Shown here: positions 33,548 to 45,004 of the stretch, one piece after another | Numbering within the stretch: position 1 is the first letter of the stretch | How the letters are laid out: each line of letters begins with the position of its first letter | Assembly (NCBI GenBank): GCA_019925095.2 | Contig: CM034406.1 | Coordinates: 12,558,388-12,622,387, forward strand | DNA length: 64,000 nt | Direction: 5' to 3' | Source of the DNA: Dendrolimus kikuchii | Taxonomy: Eukaryota; Arthropoda; Insecta; Lepidoptera; Lasiocampidae | The notes under the pieces: model-generated | What the model saw: only the letters and a program-made list of their open reading frames with translations | What the model was told of the DNA's origin: nothing | Databases searched by the model: none | Position numbers and translations under genes: made by a program

Positions 33548-35856
33548 TAAATACAGGCAGTATAATTATAGTACCCAAGAATATGTTATCAAAAAAAATC
33601 GTTAGTCAAAAGCAGAAAAAGTCATTTATTTGGGCTTTGACTAAGACTTTATATCAGACCTGAGGTTTGACTAGTCAAACTTTGGAGCGCCAGAGCTTCG
33701 ATGTTTAACTATAACATATGTATTAGTCGCCAAAATTTGAGAAAATACTATTAACATGTATGTTTGTCTAGCGATTTCTCTCTTCTGCGATTATGTAAAT
33801 ACGCGCTTATTACAGAATAGCTATAGATATTTGAAAAAATACAAGTCTAACACCGCTGTTTATATTAAGCGAACTATCTGCTCAGCAGTCTGATCTATGA
33901 CCAAACTCACTTTACAAATGTCACACGCCAAAACGTCTAGGATACTATTCTAAAACCCGTCACGTAAACTTATATTAAATCTACACTATGTGTAACCAGC
34001 TCACGTATATAGATCGGTTCTGTTCACGAAATTGTAGTTTGGCTAATTGTTAGCTTTCGACTCGTAATTAATCGTCGTTGCTTAATTGGCCCCCTTTAGA
34101 GCAGATTTTGTGACGTGATGCGCGTTGGGAATCGATTATCAGTTTAGAAATCTGGTGCAACCCTATTTGTAACTGTTTATTCAACTATTTGAGATTTGTA
34201 TGTAAACGATAGCTGTCGATTTGAATGTGAGATTTGTTGTAAGAAATACATGAATAGTCATGTGCAATGTCGGGCAATCTTGATGTGCTGGTAAAGTATA
34301 ATGAAATGACTGTACAAAGATGGAACGCGGTGGATTGTGAAATCACACACATTAAGTATTACATTTTACATTACTGGAAAAGGCAAATCTTGCATAGTGG
34401 TTCAACTCCAAATATCGTAAGCTTCGTTAAATGCATGGCATGCCATACTTTTTTTTAATTAAAATGAGGTAATAGTTTAAAAAATATAAATTACACAAAA
34501 AAAAAATCTTTTCAATTGAGTTCTTCATTATATTTCACAGGAAACGTAACCAGTAGCAGACTTTGAGATTTTACCATTATCCAACGGTAGGTACGTAACA
34601 TGAGGGTAACTAAAAAAATCTCTGACAATACTACACGTTTTAGTAGCCCGTGGGTAAGATAGTTTAAACATCACACTCATCTTTATTTTAATCAAAAATT
34701 TAGACTTAACACTAGGTAGTGGTGCTGTACAAAGGCGAGTTTAACTCTAAAACAGTTTTCTTTCCGCATACCAAATGTATCTAGGGAAAGGGTAGCACGA
34801 AGGCAGAGATACGTACAAAAAAAGTTGTATGATTAAAAAATTAAAACGATTTTCAAGAAAAATACACTACCTATGGAACTGAAATATGTAACCTATAAAA
34901 ATTATAATTAATACAAGAGACCCGGTGGTATGCCATTGGTGCCCTGGAGGATGGGTCGCCCTTTAGTATGCGATGATATGGATGCGTCTTGCATCGATAC
35001 TCTGGCGGCGTCCCATCTTTCAGTTAATAATACAAACTTTATCGAGACATAGCGAAACGCCTGGTAGACGTCTCGCGTGACCAAAAGACTGGTCTGTACC
35101 TCGGACAACGCATTAGCGTTACGATACAGCGAGATAATGTGGCCAGTCTTTTAGGCACGTTTCCAACTGACAGCGGTCTGGGACTAGATTTTATAGTTTA
35201 ATTTTAATTTGTATGTATACTTATTTATAATTTAATTTAGTTTTTATTTAATTGTTACTGCTTATGATAGTAACTTTTAAATAGCGTATAAACACATGTA
35301 ATTTATTACCTTAGTAGCCTTTACCATGTACTCACATTAATACATACATTGTACATTTATATCACAAATAATATACACATATACATAATACATTATAATA
35401 TATGTCTTCATTCAAAATGCCTGCTTATTATTATTAAACGCTCTGAATACGCTTTCATAGATTCTTGAGCCCGGATTGTAAAAAAATAAAGTGATTTTAA
35501 AATTTCTTTTTATTATGTTGATATTTTTTATATGCGTAGTGGATCTAGTTATTTTGAATAAATTAACCGTGTAGTGTGTTTTCATAGTATTATTCTTGAA
35601 ATTCATTCACATAAACCGATTATGGTAATCGGATAACTTATTTTATTGGTGGCCTTATTTTTAAGATTTCTCGATTTCCAGTTAGGATTTACGGCTGATA
35701 TATTCAATTTTGTAATAGAATAATATAATGCTTTCATTAAGCCACATCTCAACTCACTTAATTTTTTTGGCCCAAAAGTCCCCGTCTCCTTTATGTCCCT
35801 AGTTTCAAAGTATCACTCACTGTCTTACTTTGAACTAGCGAAAATTTTATAAAAAA
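33548..35856. other. Mostly unannotated; candidate regulatory DNA at 34010-34180
   Basis: Besides repeat G (34503-34615), nothing is recognised. 34010-34180 contains homeodomain-type TAATTAATCG and a less AT-rich run (GTGACGTGATGCGCGTTGGG). Reading frames here are short and without domains. Confidence 0.3.
34503..34615 (+). repeat. Dispersed repeat G, copy 2
   Basis: TTCTTCATTATATTTCACAG, GAAACGTAACCAGTAGCAGA and CATGAGGGTAACTAAAAA; colinear with 23945. Confidence 0.6.
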
Positions 35857-36055
35857 CTAGCGGTCCCGGCAGACGTTGTCCTAGGTTGAAAAAAAATTAG
35901 AACCCGATTATTTAAATTAAATATAGCCTATGTTACTTAAGGACAATGTAAAATTCTAAGGGTGCACGAATTTTTGAAATCGGTCCAGTAGTTTTTGAGT
36001 TTATTCGTTACAAACATACAAAAATACAAATCTTTCCTCTTTATAGAAGTATAGA
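35857..36055 (-). mobile_element. Helitron-like element, about 199 bp
   Basis: CTAGCGGTCCCGGCAGACGT at the left; AAATCGGTCCAGTAGTTTTT in the middle; TTATAGAAGTATAGA at the right. Closest to the 31412 type at its CTAG end. Confidence 0.75.
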
Positions 36056-36486
36056 CTAATGTACGACTGTATACGCATCTCTTTCCAACACACTGTCAAC
36101 CCAATAAGTATAAATAGTTCAGATGTACGTTTTATGTAGCTCTTATAATAAAGTGTATATTATAACTAGTTATTATTCTTTCCCGATACTTACAACCTTG
36201 GTGTTTTCAAGTCCCGTGTAAATAAGTCCTTTTTAATTAAGCGTGCTCCATCTTAGACCATATCTCCGCTCTACATTGGGCGAGATCACGGTCATAACCT
36301 ATAGAAGTATAGAAAAAATAATATTCTGAGTGCTAAACAAGCTCCAAGAGAATATCCTTCACTAAAACATCTGTGGCATGCGATAAGTGATGTGGAACAC
36401 AGTTGAATATATTCGAATAATTATTCATTCTTTATCACTCGCATCTATCTGAAAACGCCTCCGAGAGGCCGGCGCGACGTGCGACA

Positions 36487-36985
36487 TGACATCGACAACG
36501 TGTTCCTGTCGACTTTTTGTCGCGGCAACTCTAATCGACACTTGTTCATGCGTCAAACCATTGCCCGATCAAACGGCCCGCGGTTTTTCAGAATCGATGT
36601 TTTTTGTACGCACAAAAAGTCTAGTGACTGATCACGTGTTTGTTTTGATGGATCATTGTGAATTTTTATGTGTCAACAATTTATTTGCAAGTAACTGTTG
36701 TTAATTTAATAATTACTGTTAGTACTGTCGAGATGTTCGTAAAATATTGTCTTATCGACAACGTGCTCCCGTCGACTTTTGTCGCGGAAACTCTAATAGA
36801 CACTTGTTTATATTGTATCAAACTACTACCCAGTCTAACGACTCGTGGTTTTTCAGAATCGATGTTTTTTGTATGCACAAAAACTCTAGTAACTGATCAT
36901 GTGTATCTTTTGATGGATCATTGTGTATTTGTACATATGTGTCCACCGTTTATTTGCAAATATCTGTCGTTAACTTTATTTTATT
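36487..36985. repeat. Tandem duplication, two units of about 230-268 bp
   Basis: Unit 1 from about 36488 and unit 2 from about 36756 share ATCGACAACGTG, GTCGACTTTT-GTCGCGG, TTTTTCAGAATCGATGTTTT, TGATGGATCATTGTG and TTTATTTGCAA in the same order, with scattered substitutions and small indels. The overlapping reading frames (72 and 119 codons) repeat the peptide RGFSESMFFV. No domain is recognised and no third copy was seen. Confidence 0.8.
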
Positions 36986-37589
36986 ACTCTGCCTGGGGCT
37001 ACAGGAATCATTCATAAAATGTAATCGTATCGCAACTTGCATCGTATTATTCTTTAACGATATGGTATAAACGATGACAGCTTAGCCACATAAATGACTA
37101 TCGATGTCGAACTAGTTTGTTTCTACTTCTTTATTAGATGCTTTCATTGCTACTCGATTATAGAGTTGTTGGTGGGAACTTTAAAACAATTTTCACACTG
37201 TAAATAATTTTATCGATACCCAGTTACAAGTATGGTTGGTGGCCATCCCTAATCTCTGTTTTTTTGGTGATTTCACTGCACTATTGTTCTGCCATCCTTA
37301 TAGCAAACGCAGTATTTGCAAATGGCGGTTTCGAGAAAAGCGCGGTAAACATATCTTTATATATCTAAACAACATGTTCAATTACGTAACTTTTTAGTGT
37401 ATCGAAAAAATAATTTTAAGAAACCATGTTTTGTGTATAGATTAGCGCCTTCGGATGTCATTTCTGCAAAAAAATAAAACTCATTGATTACTGCAAGTTC
37501 AATTAGTAGGGCAGTGTTGTATAATGGCATATTAAATACCCCTTTTTATCGAATTTTCTCTATATAGATCTGTTATGCCAATATTAGGC

Positions 37590-37745
37590 GGTTCTTTCTG
37601 TCTTTAAATTTGGATAAATCAACCAAAGTGATCCATATAAACATAAATTTGAATAATTCAATATCATTGAATACCATCGCGTGTTTTCAGTAGGGAGCCT
37701 TTAAACAAATTGATCCAATTTAGTTGTTCAGTTTAATATCAGAAT
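37590..37745 (+). repeat. Dispersed repeat F, copy 3
   Basis: TTCTTTCTGTCTTTAAATTT, GGATAAATCAACC, ATAATTCAATATCATTGAAT and AAACAAATTGATCCAATTT; the most diverged of the three. Confidence 0.55.
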
Positions 37746-37829
37746 TAGATTCTGAGAAAAATGTTGGTGACGTAGATATAAAAATTCAGACAGCTAGACG
37801 GATGGAGATGATAATTGTAAGATGTCGAT

Positions 37830-37925
37830 TTCCCTAAAAACCGTAATTAATGCATTGTCCCTAGTAAGGATTCGAATCCACGTTGTTATATTATGAAGCG
37901 GGTGCCTTAACCACTTTGTTACCTG
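37830..37925 (-). mobile_element. tRNA-like SINE head
   Basis: In reverse: GTAACAAAGTGGTTAAGGC (A-box region) and GTGGATTCGAATCC (B box). It is followed by no tRNA-like 3' end, so a SINE or tRNA relic rather than a gene. Related to the repeat at 4711 and 5567. Confidence 0.5.
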
Positions 37926-38353
37926 GTCTAAAGGCTTTGTTACGTCAATCAAAATCCTGCAATAACTTTCACTTAAAAGGTAAAGCGCTCTATTTTAAAG
38001 GTCATTTAATATAATTTAAGGTTAATTTCAATATATATCAAACACGCGGCAGGTGGAGGTATACAGACCGATGTTGTATCCAGTTCACTCGGCGCCACTC
38101 GCCGGCTCGTAGTTTGTGGAATTAATTACAAGTTATAATTAACAGCCCAGCTTTCGTCGCCGGTTTGGTTCCACTGTTTTTCACTTTTTTTAGATACAAC
38201 TATTTGATTTTTTCTCAGGTGAAATGATAATAATAATAAGTCATATCTACTACCTACATATCTTTTTGAAATTAGCTGTACTCGTCACTTCGTTCGCCTA
38301 GGACTTTATTTTTAACTGCGGAATATTGTAACTATCAATCTATCTATCTTCTA
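37926..38353. other. Candidate regulatory DNA at 38040-38170
   Basis: CACGCGGCAGGTGGAGGTAT through CACTCGGCGCCACTCGCCGG, then GAATTAATTACAAG. Repeat-free and CG-containing against an AT-rich background. Confidence 0.25.
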
Positions 38354-38706
38354 TCTATATACTTTTTAATTCTGTAAAAGGTTCGAGTTTGTACAATGCG
38401 TTTAAAAATCGGAAAAGTCAGGAGGGATAATTCGGACATCGTTTCCTCAGAATGGACGGATTAGCAAAATAGATGGTTCACTAACAAATATCTACGTCGT
38501 CATAAACAACATGACATTCGTTGTATTACTTCAAATCAGGTTGGCTTTGACTCACTTTTATGTTTTGCTGGACAGTTGTCTAGACAACTAAGACTTAGTT
38601 TTTTTGTTATTATTATATGTAAAAAACCGAATTAAGTTGTTATGTAAGTAAAATCAAGCTGCTACCCAGTATTAGACACGCGGCGTAGCCGCGGGGCAAA
38701 CTCTAG
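38354..38706 (+). mobile_element. Helitron-like element, about 353 bp
   Basis: A|TCTATATACTTTTTAATTC at the left, GCGGGGCAAACTCTAG|T at the right, with a CGGCGTAGCCGC hairpin just inside the 3' end, as expected for Helitrons. Confidence 0.68.
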
Positions 38707-39314
38707 TTTTAATATAATTAGTCTGATAATAAACTGTCAACACTCAATACATTGTGTAGTGATAATAAAATTCACAATATAAAGTACTTACGTATAGGTT
38801 TATGTTGTTGGTTTGTAATTTACTATGCCTGCTCGTCAAATTATGAGCTTTAGACCGTTAACAGAAAGATGGAATCTCGGACTCTCAAAGTGAAGCCGGT
38901 TAAAGGGATAAAGGATGCCATTCTAGGGTAGGATGCCGATCACGCCGCAGTGCGTTACAAAAACTCAATATTAAATATAATTAAATTAATCAAATAAGTA
39001 CGGATAAAGGTGGAATGGTTTCCAGTGGATACAATACTATTAACCACACAAACACAAATTACGTGTAATACCTATTACATAAGTTTCCGCAGACAAGTAA
39101 AAAAAAATGCTTCACTTCATTGAACACTTTTGTTTACGTAGGCTCCGTCTATGCTTTTATTTGGTCTTTGGTACCTTGATTAGTCGTTGTTATAGGAGAC
39201 TTCTGTTTTAAAAGTGCTGAATAATGGTTGAAATCAAAGCGCCCAAACCGTACCGTGGCAGCGGCTGGCGAATGCCAGAACCATTTTGTCACTGATTACC
39301 AGTCTTTTATAATA

Positions 39315-39435
39315 GAATAGAATATACTTTATTTTACAAAAATGATACATAAAATCAAGAACATCAATATACAAGTGCAATCGGCGGTCTTATCGCCCAT
39401 GGCGATTTCTTCCAGACAACCATTGGATGGAGTGT
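39315..39435 (-). mobile_element. LINE-like 3' end, reverse
   Basis: TAGAATAGAATATACTTTAT, GGCGGTCTTATCGCCCATGG and CGATTTCTTCCAGACAACCA; non-coding tail only. Confidence 0.5.
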
Positions 39436-41669
39436 AAGTGGAACAACAAAAGTCGGTAGATGCTAAACCAGCACTAATATAATAATTAATTAATAAATAG
39501 TCTTTTATGTCCGTTTACAATTTATCGACACTTTAAAATCTCACTAGATTTATTGTAAAGTAGCGATTTTTACAATTATACGGTGACATATCTTTTGACA
39601 TCTGAAAAATATTGAAACGTAAAATACGCGAAAATTTAAGAGAATTCCTGTTTTAATCCCTTAAATCGTTTTAAAACCTATTCAAGAAATCCTTCAAACA
39701 ATAACAAAAAAAATTTTAAAGCAATAATATAATTTATAAATGAGCCTGACACAAATTGAGGATTTCATTTGAATTTTAAAATTTATTTTGAAATTACGCA
39801 CTCACGTACAATATAAACTCGACCCTTCTACCAGTCTTAATTTTTTTTTGTATAGGTGATCGAAATATATTTTTTTTATATTTAAGGTTCATTAAGGTGC
39901 CATTAGCTGATTCTGAGTGCGGTGTTATACTACTATCGCTATGATTATTCAATGTTCATTGTTCGTTCATTGTTCTTTGGTGTCGGACGGTGTCACGAAC
40001 AGGCCACCCTTAAGGAGGCGCCGGGTGAAGAGCACAGTTACATCACGTCGTACTTATCTATATATCCTTGTTAGAAAAATCATGGAGTAGCTATTGAGAA
40101 TTTTTGACTGAACTTGTAGAAACATGGAAGAAGAAATACTATGGAATGACTGTTGTGGTCGGTATAGAGATATTGTGATTTTTATCTAGAAATATCCTGG
40201 TTTTTGTATTGTTTATAGGTATAGACGTAATCAACACAATAATGGATAACTAGAACGTGTCTTTCTGTCAATAATTTTCACTCGACAAAAAAGTTTGACA
40301 TGAAAAATAAATCATATTCAAAATATCAGTCTATAAATAAATAGATTTTTAAATTTACGACACTGCATCAATTACAATCGCCAAATAAAAACATAACACG
40401 TACTTTATGTTTTTGTTTGGCGAATGTAATTGTTTAATATTTATTAAAATTGAAAAGGAGCTAATTAACTTCAGAGCGTTTCAATTTATGACTGTTTTAA
40501 GTTTATAATTGAAATAATAAGAGGAATAAAAGGTTAATTAAAAGTTTTAGTGGAAATTTTTTATACAAACAAGAATGGTTTCACAGCGCCAACTGTTATT
40601 GGAGCACGTATTACGACTTACGTCTCCACTGGACAATTGTCATTCCCATGACAGTGCTCCTTCTAAGGTATGCAAAATAAAATTGTATATCTGCATATGT
40701 ATAAAATAATTCGTGGTATAAAATAAAAAAAATATCTTTAAAAAACACCTAAATCCTACATGTCCTCTTCTCTCGCACGCTTTTTTAATATACATTTTTT
40801 TTTTCAAACGATGCAATAAAAAAAATGTTATAAAATCCTATTTAAGCGCGTTGTGTAGTCTTCTTTCATAAATTTAGAAATTCATTACATAAGGCCATGA
40901 ACAAGACTCACAATTTAACATAGAAGGCTACTCCATGTTTTCCTGTGCTAAATGGGGCTACCGTCACAGGCCAAAGCCTCGATAAGGGGCTCGAGATGGT
41001 ACCGCTTTTTGTTAATCGTTATTTATACCAGTTTTTATTTCATCTCGACTCTTTAAAACGCCGACCTTTGTCTTAAATCACATTAGGAATAAACGGCGGC
41101 TGTGTTTTTAATTTTTAGGGTTGCCTTGTTAAATTAAAAATTTACATAAATAATATATTGACTTGAGGAATTATTAGGTATACAACCTATGCAAATATAG
41201 GACTTATAGGATCTGATAATAAATGATTTTGTAATATTGAATCATGTTATGTTATGAATAAAGAATAATCTTGTTTAGAATTACATAAAAGGGTGTTCTT
41301 CGACTGCTTCACTTCAGGTGTAGGTATTTAGTTTTTGACGAAGTAAATCAAAGGTTTTTGGACGACTATTTTTAACTTTTAATTGATTTTATCGATTACG
41401 CCACTGGTCTGCACATTAGATTAATTTTCATATCTTCACACTTGTTTCGTTTGGATGATCTGTGTGAAACGGGGGTCATCTCAGAAACTCAATTTACACC
41501 GCGTAAATGGAAACATGCAAGACCTTCGCTAATTTTAAGTAAAAGATCGGTTTTATAACTACTTAGATTACAGTAGTCGCCTTGCTAATCAGTTTCTATA
41601 ACTTACTATTCATTATTAATGCCTTAGTATTGGTTAAAATTTGACATAAACTGTAGAGTTTCTCTTGTC
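39436..41669. other. No gene seen; less AT-rich islands at 39960-40030 and 40960-41110
   Basis: No repeat family recognised in most of it. The two islands (GTGTCGGACGGTGTCACGAA; GATAAGGGGCTCGAGATGGT) are unexplained. Confidence 0.3.
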
Positions 41670-41885
41670 GTTCATCTTATCTCAATCCTTTAGGGTCGGT
41701 CGGCGCAACATGTCTTTTCCTTCCATTCTCCTCTATTTTGCCTACGTCCTCTATCACACAACAAATCATCATGCCATCCTTCACGTAATCCATATTTCTT
41801 TCTTGGTCTATCTTTACACTTGTATCCATCGATCTTCCAATTTAACATTTTTTGTCACATAAAGTATTGTCACAACAATTGCACG
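41670..41885 (-). pseudogene. RTE-b: LINE ORF C-terminus fragment
   Basis: ATCTTATCTCAATCCTTTAG, CTCTATTTTGCCTACGTCC and ATCGATCTTCCAATTTAAC match the family in reverse. The + strand reading frame is a shadow. Confidence 0.6.
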
Positions 41886-42324
41886 AGTCCATACCATAAA
41901 CTATGGAGTTAATGATAATGACAAGTAATCTCAATTTTGTATCAAAGGTAAGGTAAGGTTGGATAAGATGGATAGTAAAATGTAGAACTGTCTTTCGTCA
42001 ACGTGTCATTTGATTCCATCTTTGATTATATAACCTCTATAATCAAAGGATTCCATTCAAAACGGAATATTTATATGAGTTACCATCAGTTTGTATGATT
42101 GTACTTTTTCTTCCTAATATTTGTATATTCGAACACTTATACTTTCTAATACAAGTAACAATACTCTTATAAGTTGTCTTTAATATCTGAACTAATAAAA
42201 CAAAGTGTATACCTTAGAATCTTTTTCGTAAATGGCAATTACTGTCAGTTTTGCTATCAGAAAATAAATTATTATATTTATACGCGCCCTATACGTATCT
42301 AGGTGAATCAAAAAATTCTTAGAA

Positions 42325-42328
<4 letters not shown>

Positions 42329-42370
<42 letters not shown>
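42329..42370. repeat. (TA)n microsatellite, left of the 1.41-kb TIR element
   Basis: About 20 TA units. The Tyr/Ile repeat peptides predicted here are artefacts. Confidence 0.95.
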
Positions 42371-42373
<3 letters not shown>

Positions 42374-43777
42374 CGCCCCCGTGCAATAAGTCGGTAATCG
42401 AAAAAAGCAAATTTTACAGGAACAATAATTTACTGTTTTTCTTGAATAACTTTCTAACCTCTGGGAGTATTAAAGTCATTGATACATCAAATGAAAGCTA
42501 TTTTTTTATGAAATGCTATTTTGTCATCTGATTTAAATTATATAATAATATAATATATCTATATTGTTCTGTAATAGTATTACGGGATATTGTGGTATAT
42601 CAAGAGTGTCGATTTGTAACAGCATATATCGATTTAATAACGTTTATTATTATTAAAACTAGTGAACGTAATATATCGTAACCAAATTCTAGTAATTTTC
42701 ATTATGCAAGAAATACGTATTAAAGTACAGTACTGGGTAGGAAATTTAACAACAACTTTTTTATATTACCGTTCAAAACTAAAAGAGCTTTGAAGAATAA
42801 TAAACCAAGGTTTTTATTTGAAATATATTTATAATCAAATTTAATATTTTTTATTATATTAATTAAATACAATTTACACAAATTATAGCCATAATCAACT
42901 ATATAAATGGCATTTAAGAAACACTTATTGAATATTGAATGAGATGAATACGGAATTAAACAAAATCAGTGTGAAATTCTAAATAAAAAGCAATAGAGAC
43001 ATAAATTTATAAAATCAACAATTATTCTCTTCATTTTTGTCTCTTGCGTCCACGTTATCAGTAAACGATAACGAATCATAAAAGGAATGATAAAATCGCG
43101 GGATAGCGCCACTTTTACATAAACTCATTAGATCTGTGTGTAAAGCTTTGGTGATTGGAATGGGCTGGTGATAGGCTTGTTGCAACTCAATATTACCTAG
43201 AACTATAGGTGTAACTTGTGTTCGTTTACGTCCTCGCCGTCTAATATTTAAAGTAGATTGTGGATTAGTATCAAGTTAATAAAATAAATAAAAAGAGAAA
43301 AATGTATATTACAAATTATCGGATGATGAAGTAAACACAATAATGTTGAATACAGGTCTCAACATGTTCGAATTTGAAACGAATAGTAGGTAGTACATTT
43401 ACATGTTACAAAACATTTAATAACCGATTTTCTTCCTAAAAACTTTGTTAGTTACTATTACTGATTAATGTTTTACGAATTAAATATGGCATATGTTTTT
43501 ACCGGAAATTACTGCAAATTATTCACTACAATAACCCAGTAATAGCAACTTACCGAATACAAAAAAGAAAAACACTTATGTATTAATGTGTAATGATGAT
43601 TATTAATGTGTTTACAATTTTCCGTACAACAAAATTGCTATTCCAAATATCTCCGATAATGTAAGTAGGAAAATTGTAACAAAAATTCACAATATGTATT
43701 CCGACCCATAGATTACGATTTTAACATAACAGCAAAAAGTCCATAATAGAACATTACCGACTTGTTGCACGGGGGCG

Positions 43778-43780
<3 letters not shown>
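42371..43780. mobile_element. 1410-bp DNA transposon with 28-bp TIRs inside a (TA)n tract
   Basis: Left TIR 42371-42398 (CGACGCCCCCGTGCAATAAG...) and right TIR 43753-43780 are inverted repeats matching at 27 of 28 bases. Both sides abut (TA)n, consistent with TA-directed insertion. The inside is AT-rich and holds an 86-codon open frame on the minus strand at 43015-43275. Superfamily unknown to me: TA target suggests Tc1/mariner-like; the peptide suggests another transposase group. Confidence 0.75.
43015..43275 (-). pseudogene. Transposase-like C-terminal fragment in the 1.41-kb TIR element
   Basis: Open for 86 codons between an upstream TAA and a TGA, with ATG only halfway. It reads STLNIRRRGRKRTQVTPIVL, GNIELQQAYHQPIPITKALH, TDLMSLCKSGAIPRFYHSFY, DSLSF, then an acidic, Asn-rich end. 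The Arg/Lys-rich start followed by LMSLCKSGAIPRFYHxFYxSL looks like a conserved protein C-terminus rather than random sequence. Its position between TIRs suggests the end of the element's own transposase. Family not assigned. Confidence 0.5.

Positions 43781-43816
<36 letters not shown>
43781..43816. repeat. (TA)n microsatellite, right of the 1.41-kb TIR element
   Basis: About 17 TA units directly against the right TIR. Confidence 0.95.
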
Positions 43817-43821
<5 letters not shown>

Positions 43822-43956
43822 TTTTCGGGAGAAGTTCGTTAATCAAATTAAAGAGTGTCAATCACAAAATACTTATGCCAACTGTCATTTGTTTTTGTCA
43901 GTTCGTTCGCACGTAATAAATTGTTTTGTGCAAGGAGTTGCTAAAAACGCAAAATT

Positions 43957-44760
43957 ATGGATAAAAGTGAGTTACGTGCGGTGATAAAATATCTCAGCTT
44001 GAAAAAAAATGTCTACGAAAGAATTTTTTCGGACATTCAGCAGACATTAGGGGATGATGCTGTACCCTATTCTACGGTTGCGTACTGGGTGGCTGAATTT
44101 AAAAGAGGTAGATCAAGCTGTAAAGATGACCCGCATTCTAAGCGGCTTCCGTTACGGAACAAAATGTCAAAAAGGTTGAGAATCCGGTTTTGGAAGACAG
44201 AGCACATACAAAACAAGACAACTATAAAACATATATAATAAAACTACGTTTTAACTGTTTTAAGCGCGGTAATTATATTTGATTTTGGTTTTTCCGACGT
44301 TTCGGCCACTTTTCAGTGGCCGTGATCACGGAAGACATAAAACATATAGCTGAGATCCTAAAGATATTTTGGTAGCGTTCAATCCATTTTAATTGATTCA
44401 CTGGGATTCGAAAAAGTGTCGGCAAGATGGATGCCACGAATGTTAAATGACGAAAACAAAAAGCGACGTTTGGAAATTTCTAAGCGTAATCTCGAAATGT
44501 TCCAGCGTGATTTGCCAAAAGACCAGACGATTATTGGACTCTATTATGCAAATTTAATTTCAAAAGTGCGTGAAGCGATTAAAGAAATACGTCATGGAAA
44601 ACTGTCGTTGGGCGTGTTGTTTCTTCACGATAACGCTCCCGCTCATCGATCGGAAGTTGCGCTCAAGGCAATCCGCTGTGCTGGCTTTTCGAGACTCGAG
44701 AAAAACATTTTTTTTCGCAAGGAATAAGGAAGTTAGAAACGCGTTATTCTAAATGCATTG
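43957..44760 (+). pseudogene. Mariner transposase relic with internal deletions
   Basis: Begins MDKSELRAVIKYLSLKKNV, with an N-terminal helix-turn-helix region (YSTVAYWVAEFKRGR), then is interrupted at 44224-44347 by a small insertion. It resumes as VSARWMPRMLNDENKKRRLE and runs to EMFQRDLP, where a deletion removes the segment holding the first catalytic Asp. LGVLFLHDNAPAHRSE keeps the second Asp; the third is lost after GFSRLEKN. Typical mariner transposases are about 345 aa, so this is inactive. Confidence 0.85.
44235..44336 (-). mobile_element. 102-bp LINE-like tail with 11-bp TSD, inside mariner
   Basis: Flanked by ATAAAACATAT at 44224-44234 and 44337-44347. In reverse it starts GTCTTCCGTGATCACGGCC, contains the small hairpin GGCCACTGAAAAGTGGCC and GAAACGTCGG, and ends TTTTATTAT. 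The same unit occurs twice, head to head, at 22271-22535. A long TSD and one fixed end suggest a 5'-truncated retrotransposon end. Confidence 0.7.
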
Positions 44761-44865
44761 CATTGGACGAACGTTATGTAAAAAAATTAAATTTTTTTGT
44801 TTAAATTTTTGCATTTTTGAATATTGATTCCAAGAACTTTTGATTCATCCTCGTATAATAGCGCG

Positions 44866-45000
44866 ATCCTATATCTTACCAAGCGTTCATTTGTCTTACT
44901 ATCGGTTAAAAATTGACATAAGTTCCCTACACGTAATTTCAGAATTTAACATTGGTAAGGTATGAGAATGAATAGCAAGACAGAGGAATCGGCCATAAGT
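44866..45000. mobile_element. MITE-G copy
   Basis: CCTATATCTTACCAAGCGTT, TATCGGTTAAAAATTGACAT and GAGGAATCGGCCATAAG. Lies just right of the mariner relic. Confidence 0.62.
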
Positions 45001-45004
45001 CGTA

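Larger units (their letters stand above)
42298..44857 (+). mobile_element. Composite mariner element carrying two insertions
   Basis: The right terminus (about 44826-44857, reverse complement ATACGAGGATGAATCAAAAG) resembles 42298-42325 (AGGTGAATCAAAAAATTCTT) on the left, suggesting these are the two mariner ends. Between them are a (TA)n tract with a 1.41-kb TIR element and the transposase relic with a 102-bp insertion. Without inserts the remainder is about 1 kb, a plausible deleted mariner. The end pairing is inference. Confidence 0.5.

Noticed and set aside
42192..42531. Frames rich in Ile-Tyr repeats on both strands
   Set aside because: Produced by the (TA)n microsatellite.
43957..44760. 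Active mariner transposase
   Set aside because: Two catalytic Asp segments are deleted and the frame is broken by an insertion.
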